Source: JBBKWX01 sp037969175 | Lineage (GTDB): Bacteria; Bacteroidota; Bacteroidia; AKYH767-A; JBBKVM01 | Direction of reading: 5' to 3' | Assembly: GCA_037969175.1 (NCBI GenBank) | Contig: JBBKWX010000011.1 | Span: forward strand, 1-6,747 | DNA: 6,747 bases | Shown: one piece after another, positions 6,232 through 6,747 of the stretch | Layout: each line of letters begins with the position of its first letter | How positions within the stretch are numbered: position 1 is the stretch's first letter | Position numbers and translations under genes: made by a program | The notes under the pieces: model-generated | Databases searched by the model: none | Seen by the model: the letters and a program-made list of their open reading frames with translations, nothing else | Told to the model about the DNA's origin: nothing

Positions 6232-6747
6232 TGTCAGCTGAAAATCTTCAAAAAGTTTTATTCAGAGATCTCGGACTAATAGATTACAAACAAGCCTGGG
6301 ATCTGCAGGAAGAAATATTTTCGGAGATCATTGCATCAAAAATTGCAAACAGAAATCTTCCTCCCGAAGAACAAAAACATTTACCGCATCAATTATTATT
6401 TTGTGAGCATCCTCATGTTTATACATTGGGTAAAAGCGGAACCGAAGATAATCTGCTGAAGAACGCTGAAGAGCTCAAAGAGCTGCATGCTACTTATTAC
6501 AAGATTAATCGGGGAGGCGATATCACCTATCATGGTCCCGGACAAATTGTTGGTTACCCCATTTTTGATCTGGACCATTTTTTTACCGATATCCATAAAT
6601 ATCTTCGTTACCTTGAAGAAGCTGTGATCCTTACTTTGGCAGATTACGGTATCATCGCCGGAAGATACCCTGGATATACCGGGGTTTGGCTTGATCCGGA
6701 GGATGATGAAAAAGCAAGAAAGATTTGCGCCTTAGGTGTCAGATGCA
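6231..6747 (+). CDS. lipB: Octanoyl-[ACP]:protein octanoyltransferase LipB, 3' end beyond window
   Basis: LipB moves the octanoyl group from acyl carrier protein to lipoyl domains of 2-oxoacid dehydrogenases and the glycine cleavage H protein; LipA then adds sulfur. The visible 172 codons contain FCEHPHVYTLGKSG, the family signature RGGDITYHGPGQIVGYP (residues 94-110), YTGVW, and KICALGVR (164-171). K164 should be the catalytic lysine. The catalytic cysteine expected roughly 35 residues later lies outside the window, so about 60-70 residues appear to be missing; this is window truncation and not a broken gene. The ATG shares its A with the TAA stop of the isomerase gene (TAATG), with no Shine-Dalgarno sequence of its own, which suggests translation by re-initiation from the upstream gene. 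The frame is open to the last base. Confidence 0.96.
   Translation, partial: MSAENLQKVLFRDLGLIDYKQAWDLQEEIFSEIIASKIANRNLPPEEQKHLPHQLLFCEHPHVYTLGKSGTEDNLLKNAEELKELHATYYKINRGGDITYHGPGQIVGYPIFDLDHFFTDIHKYLRYLEEAVILTLADYGIIAGRYPGYTGVWLDPEDDEKARKICALGVRC

Overview
This window looks like ordinary chromosomal DNA from a member of the Bacteroidota, probably an uncultured or environmental lineage. The evidence is AT-rich intergenic DNA, start codons without clear Shine-Dalgarno sequences, several exact matches to the Bacteroidota -7 promoter element TAnnTTTG just upstream of genes, and a familiar gene set: LysRS with a C-terminal extension, a PA/M28/PDZ secreted peptidase, a SIS-type glucose/mannose-phosphate isomerase and a CvfB-like S1 protein. 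The species cannot be named from the sequence.

Layout. Four genes read on the minus strand over positions 24-5070. In transcription order they are a Met-rich SnoaL/DUF4440-type lipoprotein (5070-4540), a CvfB-family RNA-binding protein (4458-3625), lysyl-tRNA synthetase lysS (3505-1784) and a secreted M28 zinc peptidase (1721-24). Two genes read on the plus strand: a bifunctional phosphoglucose/phosphomannose isomerase (5248-6231) and the start of lipB (from 6231, cut by the window end). These two overlap by one base (TAATG) and almost certainly form an operon. The 177-bp gap at 5071-5247 is a divergent promoter region.

Two start sites deserve correction. The longest reading frames of the CvfB-like protein and of the isomerase begin at TTG codons that lie inside TAnnTTTG promoter elements. 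The ATG codons at 4458 and 5248 are the better starts. For cvfB this implies a very short leader or a leaderless mRNA.

The most unusual non-coding structure is at 3545-3613, between cvfB and lysS. Four copies of an 11-mer (GCGTCAGGGGT) are arranged as a nested inverted repeat, forming a long GC-rich imperfect hairpin with no U-tract in otherwise AT-rich DNA. It looks like a REP/MITE-type palindromic element, or a cis-regulatory or mRNA 3'-end structure. A second, smaller inverted repeat (GGTAAGCTT/AAGCTTACC) overlaps the candidate cvfB promoter.

The genes are mostly housekeeping (translation, sugar-phosphate metabolism, lipoylation, envelope proteolysis). I see no mobile element proteins, phage genes, CRISPR array, RNA genes or defence system, and no convincing new multi-gene system.
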